Below are positions 1 to 10,860 of a stretch of 39,518 nucleotides of DNA, in pieces. Each line of letters starts with the position of its first letter. The first letter of the stretch is position 1. The notes beneath the pieces were generated by a model. It was not told the origin of the DNA, did no database searches, and saw only the letters and a list, made by a program, of their open reading frames with translations. Origin of the DNA: Chara braunii (taxonomy: Eukaryota; Streptophyta; Charophyceae; Charales; Characeae); the NCBI GenBank assembly GCA_003427395.1, contig BFEA01000077.1, positions 2,146,403 through 2,185,920 of the forward strand, read 5' to 3'. Both the position numbers and the translations under genes were made by a program.

Positions 1-17
1 AGAGAGAGAGAGAGAGG
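1..17. repeat. (AG)n microsatellite, cut by window edge
   Basis: A pure AG dinucleotide run opens the window. Its full length cannot be seen because it reaches the edge. Confidence 0.9.
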
Positions 18-682
18 AAGATGAAACCCTCCTCGCTATCTCACCTGCAGGTAGCTGTCACTGAACTGACTTCGTCCGTTGCTGTGTGCAGGTACCGCGT
101 GGAGCCCAGCTATGGCGCCAGGTAAGCTCGCCGACTNCAGGTATGGCCTCCGCCACTCCCTATCTCCTCTAACCTCTACTCCCTACTCCGCTACCCAGCG
201 CATCATAGCGCAACCTCCAACCAGCAGCATGTCGCTCAAAAGTGAGCTACTCGAACTGTGTTTGGCCCAGCCGCTGCCCAACTATTTGTAGCGGTGGGCG
301 GCTGGGCCTACCTGGTGCTGTGTGGCCTAAAACGACCCAGGTGGTTTGGGTCCCTACCGGACGTCCAGACCTTGCTGCTGCTGCAGCATGAAGCAGAAAT
401 GCGCCTGGCCTAAAAACGGTCTTCTACCGGTGCACCTGGCCCAAGGTCCGACCGTGGGGCTGCAAGTCCGAAACGGCACCTGAACAGAAAAAAATAAGAC
501 AACACACACACACCAAACAAACGGTAAGTAAAACTACATCCTACCTACCTAGTGTACTGCCTAGGGCCTGGAGGGCCGTCGTGGGCCTCCAGGGCGCGTG
601 CTGGATGGTACGCGGCCTGGGGGCCCCTCAGCAACCGTCGGACCCCTCAAATGGGGCCCGTGTGCAGGCGCAGCATGCAACA
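18..682. other. GC-rich unassigned DNA
   Basis: No credible gene is seen. The stretch contains a single N at 137, a short (CA)n run near 501-513, a (GCT)n-like patch near 385 and a strong hairpin at 567-593. The 18 bases at 93-110 recur inverted at 5831-5848. Sequence character changes near 683, where codons of a gypsy RNase H tail begin, so 683 is probably an insertion, deletion or recombination boundary. Confidence 0.5.
567..593. repeat. Hairpin, 11-bp arms
   Basis: Arms CCTGGAGGGCC (567-577) and GGGCCTCCAGG (583-593) pair at 10 of 11 positions around a 5-nt loop. Confidence 0.7.
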
Positions 683-2353
683 TCTGGACTTTTGATTTTA
701 AGTTGGAAAAAATTCCTACTGAAAAGAACAGAGCAGATGGTCTGAGCCGGATTGAGTGGAGAAAAGATGAAGAAGAAGATCTAAATAGAACGATTGAAGA
801 ATCTGCCTATGTTGATAATTTTCTGAATGAAAAGAATGATGAAGATTATGAAGTACCACGCTCCTCCTATAAGTGGAGTTTGTGGCCTGAAGAGAGAGAC
901 AGTTGGGGAGAGACCCCTAATGCCTATGTTTATGAGTCGATTCTTGGGAAAGAAGAAGAGGATGAGCCCAATAATTGGTATGTTAGAGTTAACGCAACGG
1001 CTGTGGCTGCTCATGAAATGGGAAAAAACTCTGGTTCAAAGGAAGAAGAAAAATGTGAAAAGAAGGAGGAAGATATATTTTTCATTTATGAAGAATAAGA
1101 CGAAAGTTATCAAGAAATTGGTAAGAAGATGGAAAGAGAACGCTAAATGAATATTATTCTAAAAATTCAAGGAAGAAGTTCAGATTAAAAAGATGACATC
1201 TCTTTGTGGATGGTAAGGAAGGACTACCTCCACTAAGAGTGGTATGTGGTAAAGAGAGACAATTAGAGATAATTGTTGCTCTACATGAGGGGGTTGCAGG
1301 TGACCACAAAGCTGCTGAGGCAACCTACTCTAAGACTGTCAAGCTTTACTTATGGCATGACATGAAAGACATGATTTTCAGATTTTGTAAATCATGTGCG
1401 TTATGTCAGAAGAGGTCTACCACAAAAATGATAGAACCTTTATTCCCCACTATTCTGGTGGAACCAAGAAGTCGAGTTCATTTAGATCTCATCACCATGC
1501 CATTAGGCAAGGGCGGGATGAGATACATACTGAACATGAGAGATAATTTCTCAGGATATGTTGACGCAAAAACTCTGAAAAGGAAGACAGTCGAGCAAGT
1601 GGCTGACTGGATAGAGGAAGTCTATCTCAGGTATCCTTTTATCAGAGAGTTTGTCTCAGACAGAGGATCAGAGTTCAAAAATAAGATTGTAAGAAAAAAC
1701 ACTCTCAGATTGGGTGTCAGAATTCGATATGTGATTACTTACCATCCTCAAGCGAATGCGCCAGTCGAGAGAGGTCACAGGACATTGAAAGATTCATTGG
1801 CTAATTGGTGTGAAAGAAATCTCAGTAATTGGCCAAAAGTATTAAGAGTTGTTGTCTATGCTGACAACATAACATTCAAGAGGACTACTGACTATGCTCC
1901 ATTTATTATGTGGTATGACCGATATGCTACATTGCCTATTGAGAACATAGTCAAGACATGGTCAAGTCAAGAAAGTGATAGAGACTATTCTATGTCATAA
2001 CTCTTCCAGATCAGAATAAGACAAATATCAGAAGTTGATCAAGCAGTGATAAATGCTGCAGAGAGAAGAAAAGATATATAAAAAAATAGAAATTGAAGGT
2101 TGGTGATGTTGTTCTTCTATTCGACAGTTCTCTTGAGATTCAGTGGACTAAACGGTTGGAGCCCAGATGGCTTGGTCCTTACAAAATCACAGGAGAAGCA
2201 GAAGGCAAAGTCTATGAGATATCAGAGATTGATGGATCCAGGGTTCACGACATGGTGTCAGGGTCAAGACTTCGTAAGTTCATCTTCAGAGACCCTGATC
2301 TGATCCCTACAGCGACCTCAAAGAGAAGGAAGAAAGGTCAGCCATCCAAGTGA
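683..2353 (+). pseudogene. pol: gypsy pol remnant: RNase H end and integrase
   Basis: The first part (683-1098) carries the RNase H tail with the motif NRADGLSR, followed by an acidic linker. A frame change and stop codons separate it from the integrase (about 1180-2000). There the zinc-binding module shows paired histidines (HEGVAGDH) and a CALC cysteine pair. The catalytic core shows all three acids in HLDLIT, VSDRGSEF and APVERGHR, the DDE signature. A further stop and frameshift near 2000-2093 precede the C-terminal GPY/F-type module (RWLGPYKI, 2093-2353). Integrase inserts element cDNA into the host genome. At least two frame breaks make this copy non-functional. The domain order is clear and the family assignment is solid. 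Confidence 0.85.
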
Positions 2354-3888
2354 GAGAACAATTTCGAAGAACTGAGAGAAAAATACAGTAAGACAATGAG
2401 AACAGCAAGACTGAATTTTCAGCACTGTGATCGTTTTGCATAGTCAATTCAACATTTCAATTTTTTCAGAATGTCAGTTAATTGTTGTTTCAGCAAGCAA
2501 CAGAGTCAATGAGACTATATCTTTGATGCAGGGCTACAGTCAATCTATGAGTATCAAGTCCCTAAGAGTGAGAAAATAACTGTGAGATAAAGTTTTCGTG
2601 AGTATTGACGCAGTGTCAAGGATCTGAGGAACTCATGGCTGTGGCACATCAGAAGATGTAATCAGTATCATTTTTATGATAAAGAGAGAAGCATGATAGG
2701 CATAAAGAAGTCCAACTTTACCTGACTAAGAGTTGTGAGTAGAGGGACTTCGTGTTTCTTAAATAAGTTGCCTATCTTCACTCAGATGAGGGAAGGGACC
2801 TCTCTGAGATCAGCATTCTAGTATTTCCTTGGGGCTGACAGGACGTCTCTTAGAAAATGAATTCCTAGCTGAGGAAAGGGACCTCTTTGGAGCCAGCATT
2901 AAGCGTCTTTCTTGAGGTTGAAGGGAGGTCTCTGGTAAGGGTTTGATGCTGGTTATCATGTTGCTGTTCAGTGCCTCTTGAGACTGAAGGGACGTCTCTT
3001 GAGGAATGGTTGTCCTATTATGGAGCATGGGCAGTCTGCTTGTGGGTTATGGTATGCATACATGATTGTCTGTGTCTGAGATCTTCTTCTCTAACCTAAA
3101 GATGCATTGATTGTCGGGGCCAGCCAGAGCCTTACCGCAGTAGGTTGCAATCTGGTGGGGTCAGCAGGTCCCCGACGCGAGTGTCGAATTCTGTAGTCGA
3201 CTGAGGCTAATATCCGGGGGTCTGACCAGTGAGGTCGAAAGGGGTCAGCTGGAACCTTACCGCAGTCAGAGGATGCAATCCAGTAAGGTTCGCCAGAGCC
3301 TTGAATCGTAGTTAGACCGGGTCCTCCGTTCAAAAATCTAGACGGGGCGGTCAGCACCCTTGGCCTAAAACTGGTGGGTGAGCCGGTCCCCGACCGCAGT
3401 GGTCAAATCCGGGTTTGGGACAGTTTGACTGACGGGAGGTCTACTGTCATAGGGTGACCAGACCTGCTATAGTCTAGGTGTCCTGGCGAGAGTGTCATAG
3501 GGATGCCATACTCGAGTAGTGAGTATGTCAGTCCTGACCTGGAGGTAGGTCAAAGGGGCTGTCAAGACAAATGGTCTGACTAGTCATGGCCTGAGGCGGG
3601 CCGAATGAGGTATGTCAGACTGACGGGACGTCTGTCATTCCTGGCCAGTGGTGGGCCAAAACCAAGGCAATCGATAACTCTTGGGTGTGAAGAACTGTCC
3701 TGTGACGTCTATCAGTTTATTATTTTATCACTTTATTATTTTATCGTTTTATTATTCTGGGTCTTAATTTGTTTACTTGTTGCTTGACTGTTAATTGTCG
3801 GGGAGCCTGCTTGCTGGGGCATAGTCTGTTGTCTGTGGAACTCGCTGTTTTGCAGGTATATAAAGACTTACTTGAAGTTCCCCAGACC
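2354..3888 (+). other. 3' non-coding region / LTR of the plus-strand gypsy element
   Basis: No coding potential is seen after the integrase stop. The zone holds seven copies of a GGGAC(G/C)TCTCT-like motif (2795-3635). It also holds a duplicated block: CTTACCGCAGT followed by a TGCAATC-type motif near 3129-3157 and again near 3252-3275. The LTR start lies somewhere in here, but I see no convincing polypurine tract next to a TG. Confidence 0.5.
2795..3635 (+). promoter_or_regulatory. Seven-copy GGGACGTCTCT-like motif array
   Basis: Copies begin at 2795, 2840, 2878, 2923, 2989, 3434 and 3625. They read GGGACCTCTCT, AGGACGTCTCT, GGGACCTCTTT, GGGAGGTCTCT, GGGACGTCTCT, GGGAGGTCTAC and GGGACGTCTGT. 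Five fall inside 205 bp. The centre of several copies, GACGTC, is a core recognised by plant bZIP factors (family knowledge). An enhancer role in the LTR is inference. Confidence 0.4.
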
Positions 3889-4095
3889 AGAGAAAAGAAA
3901 AAGGGGTTTGGTATCCCTTTTTCCTGCCTGAGAAGTTGAGGAGATGCCTCACTCAGACGAGAGAAAGAAAATAGGGTTTGGTGTCCCCTGAGTCACTTGA
4001 GAAATTGAGAAGATATCTCACTCAAGCCAGAAAACAGGAAAAGGGTTTGGTAGGCCCTACTCTCATCATGGCAAATTGGACAAGTGTCCCAAGCA
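3889..4095 (+). repeat. Three imperfect ~70-bp tandem repeats at the LTR end
   Basis: Units start near 3889, 3959 and 4031. Each opens with an AGA(A)-rich purine stretch, continues with a GGGTTTGGT core and a C/T-rich part, and the first two share a TGAGAA(G/A)TTGAG block. The third unit is the most diverged and ends at the presumed LTR terminus. Confidence 0.6.
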
Positions 4096-4096
4096 T

Positions 4097-4106
4097 TGGT
4101 ATCAGA
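4097..4106 (+). other. Primer-binding site for initiator tRNA-Met
   Basis: TGGTATCAGA is the usual start of the plant LTR-retrotransposon PBS complementary to the 3' end of initiator tRNA-Met. It follows a CA dinucleotide (4094-4095) after one base, the normal distance from an LTR end. A PBS belongs after a 5' LTR. Finding it after what should be the 3' LTR of the upstream pol implies either a tandem LTR-internal-LTR-internal array or that this LTR belongs to a second element. Confidence 0.65.
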
Positions 4107-4261
4107 CTGACAATGTTTTCGATTTTACAACCAAGGTGAAGGTTAAGGTAACCTTTTCTCTGCCATAAAATTCAGATTGAGAACAAATATCAGAATAACA
4201 AGAGGTTAGAACCAGCAATAAACGAAAAAGTGGAAACATAATCCTTCTTAAAATTATTTGG

Positions 4262-4701
4262 TGGCCGACAAGTGGCCTGGTTCACGAGGAACCTGCATCC
4301 CCGGCCTTAAGGTATTCAAATTCTCAAGCCAGGGACGCTATGAAGTGGGGTATGAACTGAAAATTTTGATAACAGAATCAGATTTAGAGAGATGAGAAGA
4401 AATAACGCTTGTATAGGATATAAAAAATTGCCATGAGCTCGATCTGAAGTAGAGAAAGAAAATGCTGAAAAAAATGCAGTTACTGGAGTGAGAGGGCGAA
4501 GAAACTGCGCAAGGGATAGAGGATGGTGGAACTGACACTAGGGCTTTACTTGTCGTGGGAATGATAGGAGCTCTGGGAGTGTAAGGATGTAAGGAAGTGC
4601 TGGGCGCGCCATAGCGCGCTTCAAACTTCTTTCGGAAGTACTCCATCCTTTCCGGGGATGAAGTCCTTTCGTACCATGAAAAGAGCGAGTGGCGCGGGTA
4701 A
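4262..4701 (+). pseudogene. Degenerate coding remnant after PBS, possibly gag
   Basis: From 4345 one frame reads as protein-like, highly charged sequence (ELKILITESD, later FFRKYSIL) up to 4701. It is broken by about six stops, and an adjacent frame carries 4262-4345. All the stops could each derive from CGA, CAG or CAA by one C-to-T change. The position 160 nt past a PBS is where a gag leader would lie. I do not recognise a gag domain, so the gag call is positional inference. Confidence 0.3.
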
Positions 4702-5886
4702 GACCTTGAGTGCGCTCCATAACCCCGTACCTCTTCTTCCTCCTCCTCAGAGCTATAGTCACGCCGTGCACGGGCCGGCGGTTCCTCCCGAACCTTACCC
4801 TCTCTCCCTCCTCCTCCTCTACCCTACCCGCGACTTGCTTCAGGCATGGTGCAAAGATGAGAAGAACCGTGAAGTATAGCGTGGGCACGAGAATAAAAGG
4901 AAAAACTCATCACTAAGAAAAGGGAGAAAAGACGTGCTGCAGTAGGAAAAGTGAATGCTACGAAAGCGCTAGTAGCAAGTTAGTGCAAGGCCGTGGTGCT
5001 GACTTCTCCCAAAGCCGTGGTGAAAAATGAACGAGGAGTACTGCTGGTCTGCGCCGTCTTTATACTGGAAGCGCGACACGTTTCTACCCAGCGGGGACGC
5101 TGGGTGGGGGTTTGGTATTATGTTGGAGGGCGCGGTGTCCCGACCCTCCTCTGTGTGCCAAGTCCCTACCGGATACCGGGTCCTCGCTCTGATACCGCGG
5201 CTCATTAAGCCGTTACCGAACCTCCGCAACTACGCTGATATACCAGAGTGGTGCCCTTACGCAGACAGGTCCTGTGGGTGCTTGCCCTCAGCAAAAGGGT
5301 GCGCCACAAGACTTTCCATTGGTCCACGCAGGCTCGGCGCCCTGCTGTATAGCAGAGCACTACCGGGCTGTGGCCATGGTAGCCGCCGGGCTCGCCCTGG
5401 GACGCGAAAGTGGAAAGACCTGCGCTGTCTTTTCTACTGCGCGCACAGTGCCCCGTTGGCAAGTTATGGGTTAGGTGCGTGGAACAGAGGTCGCTGTCAG
5501 AGGGAAAAAAAAGAGAGGGACTAGGCGAAGTAAAAGAGGAAAAGAAAAGGAAGGGAAGGGGAAAAGAGAAACGAAACCTCAAATCTGAACCCGCGCTTTA
5601 GTTCGGGGAGAAACTGGTGGATTCAGGCCATTGCAACGTTACGATCTCCCTACTTTCTCTGACTTTATTATTATTATTATTGACATTGAAAGTTCTAAAG
5701 AAATTCAACCTTCCTTTTTTTAACCCGTCTTTTCACAGGAACGCTGACAGTTCAGCTTTGAGCGATGATTATTGTCTGACGGCCTAGGTTGGCCCGACCC
5801 CTCGTATATCGCCTGTGCCAGGTCTGTCTGGCTGGGCTCCACGCGGTAGAACCTCAAAAGAGGGACGACCCGTGGCCGCATAGGTA
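4702..5886. other. Unassigned GC-rich stretch
   Basis: Several overlapping open frames on both strands (for example 5027-5524 on plus and 5205-5582 on minus) compete with none clearly coding-like, as expected in GC-rich non-coding DNA. An AG-rich tract runs from about 5495 to 5570 and a (TTA)n-like patch lies near 5668-5680. I see no gene. Confidence 0.4.
5831..5848 (-). repeat. Inverted copy of an 18-bp sequence at 93-110
   Basis: The reverse complement of these 18 bases matches 93-110 exactly (TACCGCGTGGAGCCCAGC). Flanking bases do not extend the match much. Confidence 0.8.
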
Positions 5887-5926
5887 GGAGGCTTATCACC
5901 CCCCTCGTGGAGGGTCATAAGCCTCC
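5887..5926. repeat. Hairpin, 15-bp arms
   Basis: GGAGGCTTATCACCC (5887-5901) pairs with GGGTCATAAGCCTCC (5912-5926) at 14 of 15 positions with a 10-nt loop; one more A-T pair can be added outside. Confidence 0.8.
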
Positions 5927-6434
5927 TCCTTGCCATCGGATGCGGGTACCCACTAAGGGTAGAGGTAGCGGCATGTCTTAAAGGTTGGGAAACACTGAAT
6001 GGTATCCCGTTATGGGACCGCCGCGCAGACCTATGGCCATTTCAAGCAAGGGCTGGCTTTTCGACTATGGATGTATCGTGTCTTGTTTTTCCTTTTCCCT
6101 TTTTCCTTTCTTTTGTATTGTCTTAATTTTATTAATTCGTGAAATATAGGAATGCTAAGGAAAAGTATGGAATCTCGAGAAGTCTTCTTGAACCCCTCGT
6201 TTAGAGCGCGGGGATTGAGACAGGTGGTGACCCTATAAGAGGGAAGTGAGACTGGCCTCGATCACTCGGGCTCGAGTGATTTTGCTATGCCTGATGTTGG
6301 CAAGTTGAGGGGAGAATGCTAGTTGGCGTAGTAAGTGTACAAGAAATTGCCTGTGAGCGATTGCGGGTGCTCTGAGCGTCTGGCCGTGACCATTCTGGGG
6401 TCGGCTGTGGCGAGTTGTCCGTAGAGGGTCTGTA
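5927..6434. other. No gene seen
   Basis: Mixed-composition DNA with a pyrimidine-rich patch near 6085-6130. Open frames are short and overlap on both strands. Nothing recognisable. Confidence 0.4.
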
Positions 6435-6944
6435 ATGGCGAGGTGCACTGGGCTACACGGCTATAGGCCGGCATACCTCCAGTTTGTCTGGAGGTGGGAG
6501 CCAATGTCGGGTGAGGGGCCCACTGTGACGACTACCTTGGATTATAGTCGTTGCAACGGAGAGGTGAGACTGAGGGTTAATGTTGAAGGGGGAAGAGAAA
6601 GAGACATGAGGGCTGATCAAAGATTACAGCTGGCGATTACGGAGGCCAGGGATAGAGCGGAGAGGAGATGCAGGAGGGACAGGGTCACCGACGAAATAAA
6701 GGTGACCGTTTCTTACCTGTACGCAGGGACCTCGACGGACACCGTGGAGCGAGAGCAGCGGCACTTGGACCGCAACTCAGAGGCGGAGAGCGAGGCTAGT
6801 GACCGGGAGACTAACCTCCAGTCCTGGAATAGGCCAGACCACGTTCGCAGGAACCACCCTCAGGCGCAACCTGTGGAAGGTGAACCTGAGGTCAGCTCCC
6901 GACAACAGAGGCCAGTTCGACCCCACGGAAATGAGAGAGGATGA
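6435..6944 (+). CDS. Hypothetical 169-codon ORF, very hydrophilic
   Basis: An ATG-initiated open frame encodes an arginine- and glutamate-rich protein with no hydrophobic segment. The middle (about residues 50-85) could form a charged helix, and the tail is rich in R, Q, P and N. I recognise no domain. The surroundings contain no promoter, splice or repeat signals that support it, and GC-rich DNA can hold frames this long by chance. It may be a fragment of a transposon protein or simply spurious. Confidence 0.2.
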   Translation: MARCTGLHGYRPAYLQFVWRWEPMSGEGPTVTTTLDYSRCNGEVRLRVNVEGGRERDMRADQRLQLAITEARDRAERRCRRDRVTDEIKVTVSYLYAGTSTDTVEREQRHLDRNSEAESEASDRETNLQSWNRPDHVRRNHPQAQPVEGEPEVSSRQQRPVRPHGNERG

Positions 6945-6959
6945 CACACAGTACACGAC

Positions 6960-8330
6960 CTACACGTGGAGCGGCCCCGGTGTGTGAGGGTAGTGAGCAA
7001 AGGGGGGACTTGGTGAGAAAGAGGGGGCGCGAGCTTGCAAGGGACGACTGATGTCAACCGCTGTTCCCACGCTCACGCGACGTTCTTGCGCCTACTGCAG
7101 AGACGAAAAGACGAGGGGAAAGAAATCCTGCCAGGAGGGCGAGAGTAGTGGCCCTTAAGAGAGAGGTTAATCTGCGGGGCATGGTAGAGGTCGCCATTGG
7201 GATTTGCTTGTAGTGCGCCAACCACGACCCCTTCCCCGTCTTGGACACAGGTCAGCAGCCCCTCGCTTGTGAGTGGACTGCAGTCACTAGCCAACCAGTA
7301 TGTGACCAGTGAGAGGTCGATTTGGTTCCTGCGCGGGCAGGGGAGCTCGCGACAACGTGACTGGAGGTGCTAAGTGGTCACGATCAAGAAAGAGAGGAGA
7401 TAACACTTGCATGACTCTCATGGTTGACGTTGGCTTGACTCAACACGCTGGAGGCTAGCACGAAGAGACACGTGTAAGAGAGAAATTCTCCGAGGTCAAC
7501 GGGGGATTGAAGCAGTTCGTGTGAGACAGAGAGGGCGGTGTCTAGCTAGAGGTGAAAGTATGAGGGAGAGACAGACAAGACGTGAGCTCGCTCATTGCAG
7601 TTGACGTCACCCGTGTTGGTAGGCCACAGGATAACGGAGAGTGGCTTTCCTGTTCCGAGACAGGTCAAGTGGGGCGGTACTTGAGCGATGAGAGATATGG
7701 TGGGAATGTCGCGTATGAGACTGGGCATGATAATGGTATGTAGCGCGTGAAGGTAAATGGACGCTGCGAGGTTATCGCCATTGTGAGGTTAACGAGCAGG
7801 AGTGCAGGGAATAATGTGCAATGACAGGGGTTGACGCGCATTGAATACTGGAGTCGGACTTCGCACGAAGTAAGCTGGAGCCAGTGATTGATGTTATGCA
7901 TCACAACGTGTGTCCCCGTCGCTTCAATGAGAGAGGAGGGTTCATATGGGGACAAGGACACTGTCGTCCATTCGTCTGGAGGAGCATGCTTTTGTCGAGA
8001 GAAAAAAAGGGGGGGATTGAACTCGCGCCCGCCTCTACGTGCAGGGGTCTTCCGTCGGCACCAACTTCTTGGAGCATGCTGTCTTTTCAGTAGTCACAGA
8101 GCGGTTCGTTGTCCTCCGTCCCACGTGTGGGGATGGTTGTGAGGGCATGTGACCGAGACACAAGGGAAAATGTGGACGAAAACGAAGGTTGTCCTGAGTG
8201 GGAGAAAGATCTGAATGGTGCGAGTTTGTACTCCGAAGCTGGTGCTCCCTCTCTTATGACCCACACTAGATCCCCCTTTCGTGCTGTGGCTGCAAATCTT
8301 TTCCAGCTACTGATCTGATTGTTCTTTTGA
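6960..8330. other. No gene seen; scattered minus-strand frames
   Basis: Minus-strand frames at 7546-7728, 7665-7961 and 7073-7294 lie end to end in different phases and could be one decayed coding region read from about 8000 downwards. The longest (98 codons) has a hydrophobic centre (FPALLLVNLTMAI). No motif is recognisable, so I do not call a gene. Confidence 0.3.
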
Positions 8331-10860
8331 GGTCATTATCAAATCGCCTACTGACCCTGTAGAAGTGAAGCGCCGGGCTGCCAGCTATGTCGTGGAATAG
8401 ACGCATGGATCTGTGTTGATTGGTCATAGCTATTAAAAGGTTTGGGCCCCATAAGGCTTGAACCCGAATTGGGATGCCAGATGCGGAAGATCGGTTAGTG
8501 GCTCAATTGCTATTGCTAATTTTCAAGCCCCTGCCGGTGAGTTTCTTACCGAGCAGGCATAATTGAGTGAGCATTGAGTATCCTAATGGTCAAAGAAAGG
8601 GGGCGCCTGAGTTACGTTGGCCAGGATCGTCCGGGACCTTTGGCTCGAGTACGAATAGTAGGTGCTATACTCGAGCATCAACCTCTTAAGAAGAAGATGA
8701 GAACCTCAGAGGCTAGACTTGAATAATCTCTGTCTGATTGATGACGAAGTGGCAAAAGCCTGGATGACAAATAAGATTCTTGTGCTCCCTCCTTCTTTCC
8801 CTTATCCCCTTTCTCTTATAATGAATAATCTCTGTCTGATGGGGGAATGATCGGTTACTCCGCTCACTGGAGCCAGCTATCCCAAAGGTGGATGTAGGGT
8901 TGTTCTGGAAATCAGGTCGGCTAATTAGTAAAGATTACGGAGCATCCCTCTCTTATATCCTTGAAGGTCTCTTAGCTGGCCAAAATGGTTGACTGAAGGG
9001 GGGTTCAGAATATATTTTCCCTTCCTGAAAAATTTGTACTTACTTGATGGGACAGAGGAAGTCTAGTCTAAGGTTTATCGCCTATATTTTGGCGAAATAC
9101 TTACTTGACGGGGACTAACCCCAGTGTTTGCTCAGGCTAGATCGGCTTCAGTGAAAAGTCTCACCAGGCGAGACCTTTAGTAACTCTCTCGGCAGAGTGT
9201 GGTTAATTCCTTTATGAGGGACAGAGAAATGTTGGTGGGTCTCTACCACTAAGTGTAATGATGAAACGTGTGTTAGCCCAAACTAATGCGTGATCTCTGT
9301 TATACTCGGAGTAACGAGTGAAGCTCCGAGTGGGGGAGGGGATACCACCTCTTCTCCTATGAGCACGGGTTATGTAAGAGCATGAACTCTAAGGATGTCG
9401 TTAAAGTGATTGAGTTATTTAGGTCATCATATGTTTGGTTGATTATTAAAATTTGATTATGCAAAGGGTACTACCATGATTCTTGCTCTGAATGACATGA
9501 CACTCCAAGCTGGATCGGGACCGGATCCTTGTATGTTGTACGCCTTACCTTCTCGTGTGTAAAGCACTACTTAAGCAGTGAGTAAGTTGAGACCACGGAT
9601 TACTGCGTTTCATACTGAGTAAGCCGATTGAGTTGAGAAACAGAGCCGACAACCCTTCAGCGCTACGCCTGCTCCGCAATGGCAGTTTAATTGGATCGTG
9701 CATGTATAGGGCTAACAAACGACATGTATTACAAATATCATCTGAGCAAGCATTTCCTTTATTATCAAGCCGCAAATAGATGAACTACTCTGGTAAGTCT
9801 CCGTTGGTAGTCATGTTTGAATATCGTACGATTCAACAACGAAACACTTTTCAGTAAAGGTTGTAATGAATCCGGAGTGACTTCTCCTTGGATGCTAATC
9901 AGGCTCGTGCCGACTTTCTGTGCTAAAAGTGTTACCCGGACCGTCGGTGAGTCTCAAACTTTAACCTGCATCGAAGGAAAGTAGCTCTGGGTACGGATGT
10001 GCAGAGTATCTACACCTATTGGGAGAGATTCAGAGGTATTCCATATCTGAAGTCATCACCTTTTTAGTCAAAGGCGGTCAACCCTCTAAGTGCATGTTGG
10101 GTAATTTACACGCGTTATCCATGAGCAAAGGCTTGCCTCTGAGCAGTGATACAACCCTGTGGAGTGTCAGTACTGTGTTAGTTGTTTCTCAGAAGCTTCT
10201 CTTCTATCAGCGAACTGAGTATTACTATACCCACCGCTATGCATGAACATAGGTGAGGTCGTACCTCTGGGTAATATGTAAGCATAAAGAGCATTCCATG
10301 AAGCTTGGATCAGTGCATGATTTGAGCATCTTAGAGTAAAACTCTCTTCTCATGCAGAAAGGGACAGTGTGTCAGACTACAAATCAGATGAAAGCAAGAT
10401 TATCCCCTATGTTGTTACGTGTTCCCGGTGAGTGAAGTCTATGTGTAGAGGCAGTCCCAGTACTACCCTCAGTAAAAAAAAAACGGTGGTTAGACGGTTC
10501 TGCGCCCCGCGCGTCTCAAGGTGCGCTAGGCTGCGCAAAAGCATGAGCGAAAACTCAACAAGGTGGCTTTGTATGCGAGTGGGTGAGAATCCTACCTCAC
10601 TGAAGCCGCAATGATGCGGGTTGGTCTGCAAGTTTCCTAGCCCTGAACCTAAGCGTTACTGCAATGCGCCGTTGCAAAGGTACGCTGCGGGTAACTTGCA
10701 CTCTACGCCGGGACAAATCGATAGGCTGGGAAGAGGGAGTTATCAGTGATGTCCAATCCCGAATTGGAATGATGAGAGAGTGGGCGCTGAAGTTAGTGAG
10801 TGAACGGAGTGCCATTGAGTATACAATTTATCTTCATGGATCGGATGGGGACTACACAGT
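8331..10860. other. Unassigned DNA with short hairpins and short repeats
   Basis: No credible coding frame is seen, although 10019-10246 on plus stays open for 75 codons. A hairpin at 9305-9332 has 8-bp arms ACTCGGAG/CTCCGAGT. The 19 bases TGAATAATCTCTGTCTGAT occur near 8721 and again near 8822. TACTTACTTGA(T/C)GGG occurs near 9047 and 9101. I considered organellar intron sequence but found no domain V or group I core. Confidence 0.4.

Larger units (their letters stand above)
683..4095 (+). mobile_element. Ty3/gypsy LTR retrotransposon, 3' half
   Basis: The segment holds, in order, the end of an RNase H domain, integrase, a long 3' non-coding zone and an LTR-like end that stops at CCCAAGCA (4088-4095), one base before a tRNA-Met primer-binding site. 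gag, protease and RT are absent to the left, where unrelated GC-rich DNA starts near 683. The RNase H/integrase order places it in Ty3/gypsy rather than Ty1/copia. I cannot place the start of the LTR; a TG at 3035 would give termini that are partly inverted repeats of the end, but this is only a guess. Confidence 0.7.

Noticed and set aside
598-682. Non-ATG start of the RNase H frame at 598 as a true start
   Set aside because: Gypsy-like residues begin only near 683; the upstream codons are GC-rich flank read through by chance.
8331-10860. Organellar DNA insertion with a group I or II intron
   Set aside because: Some hairpins are suggestive, but no domain V, no P/Q/R/S core and no organellar gene could be recognised.
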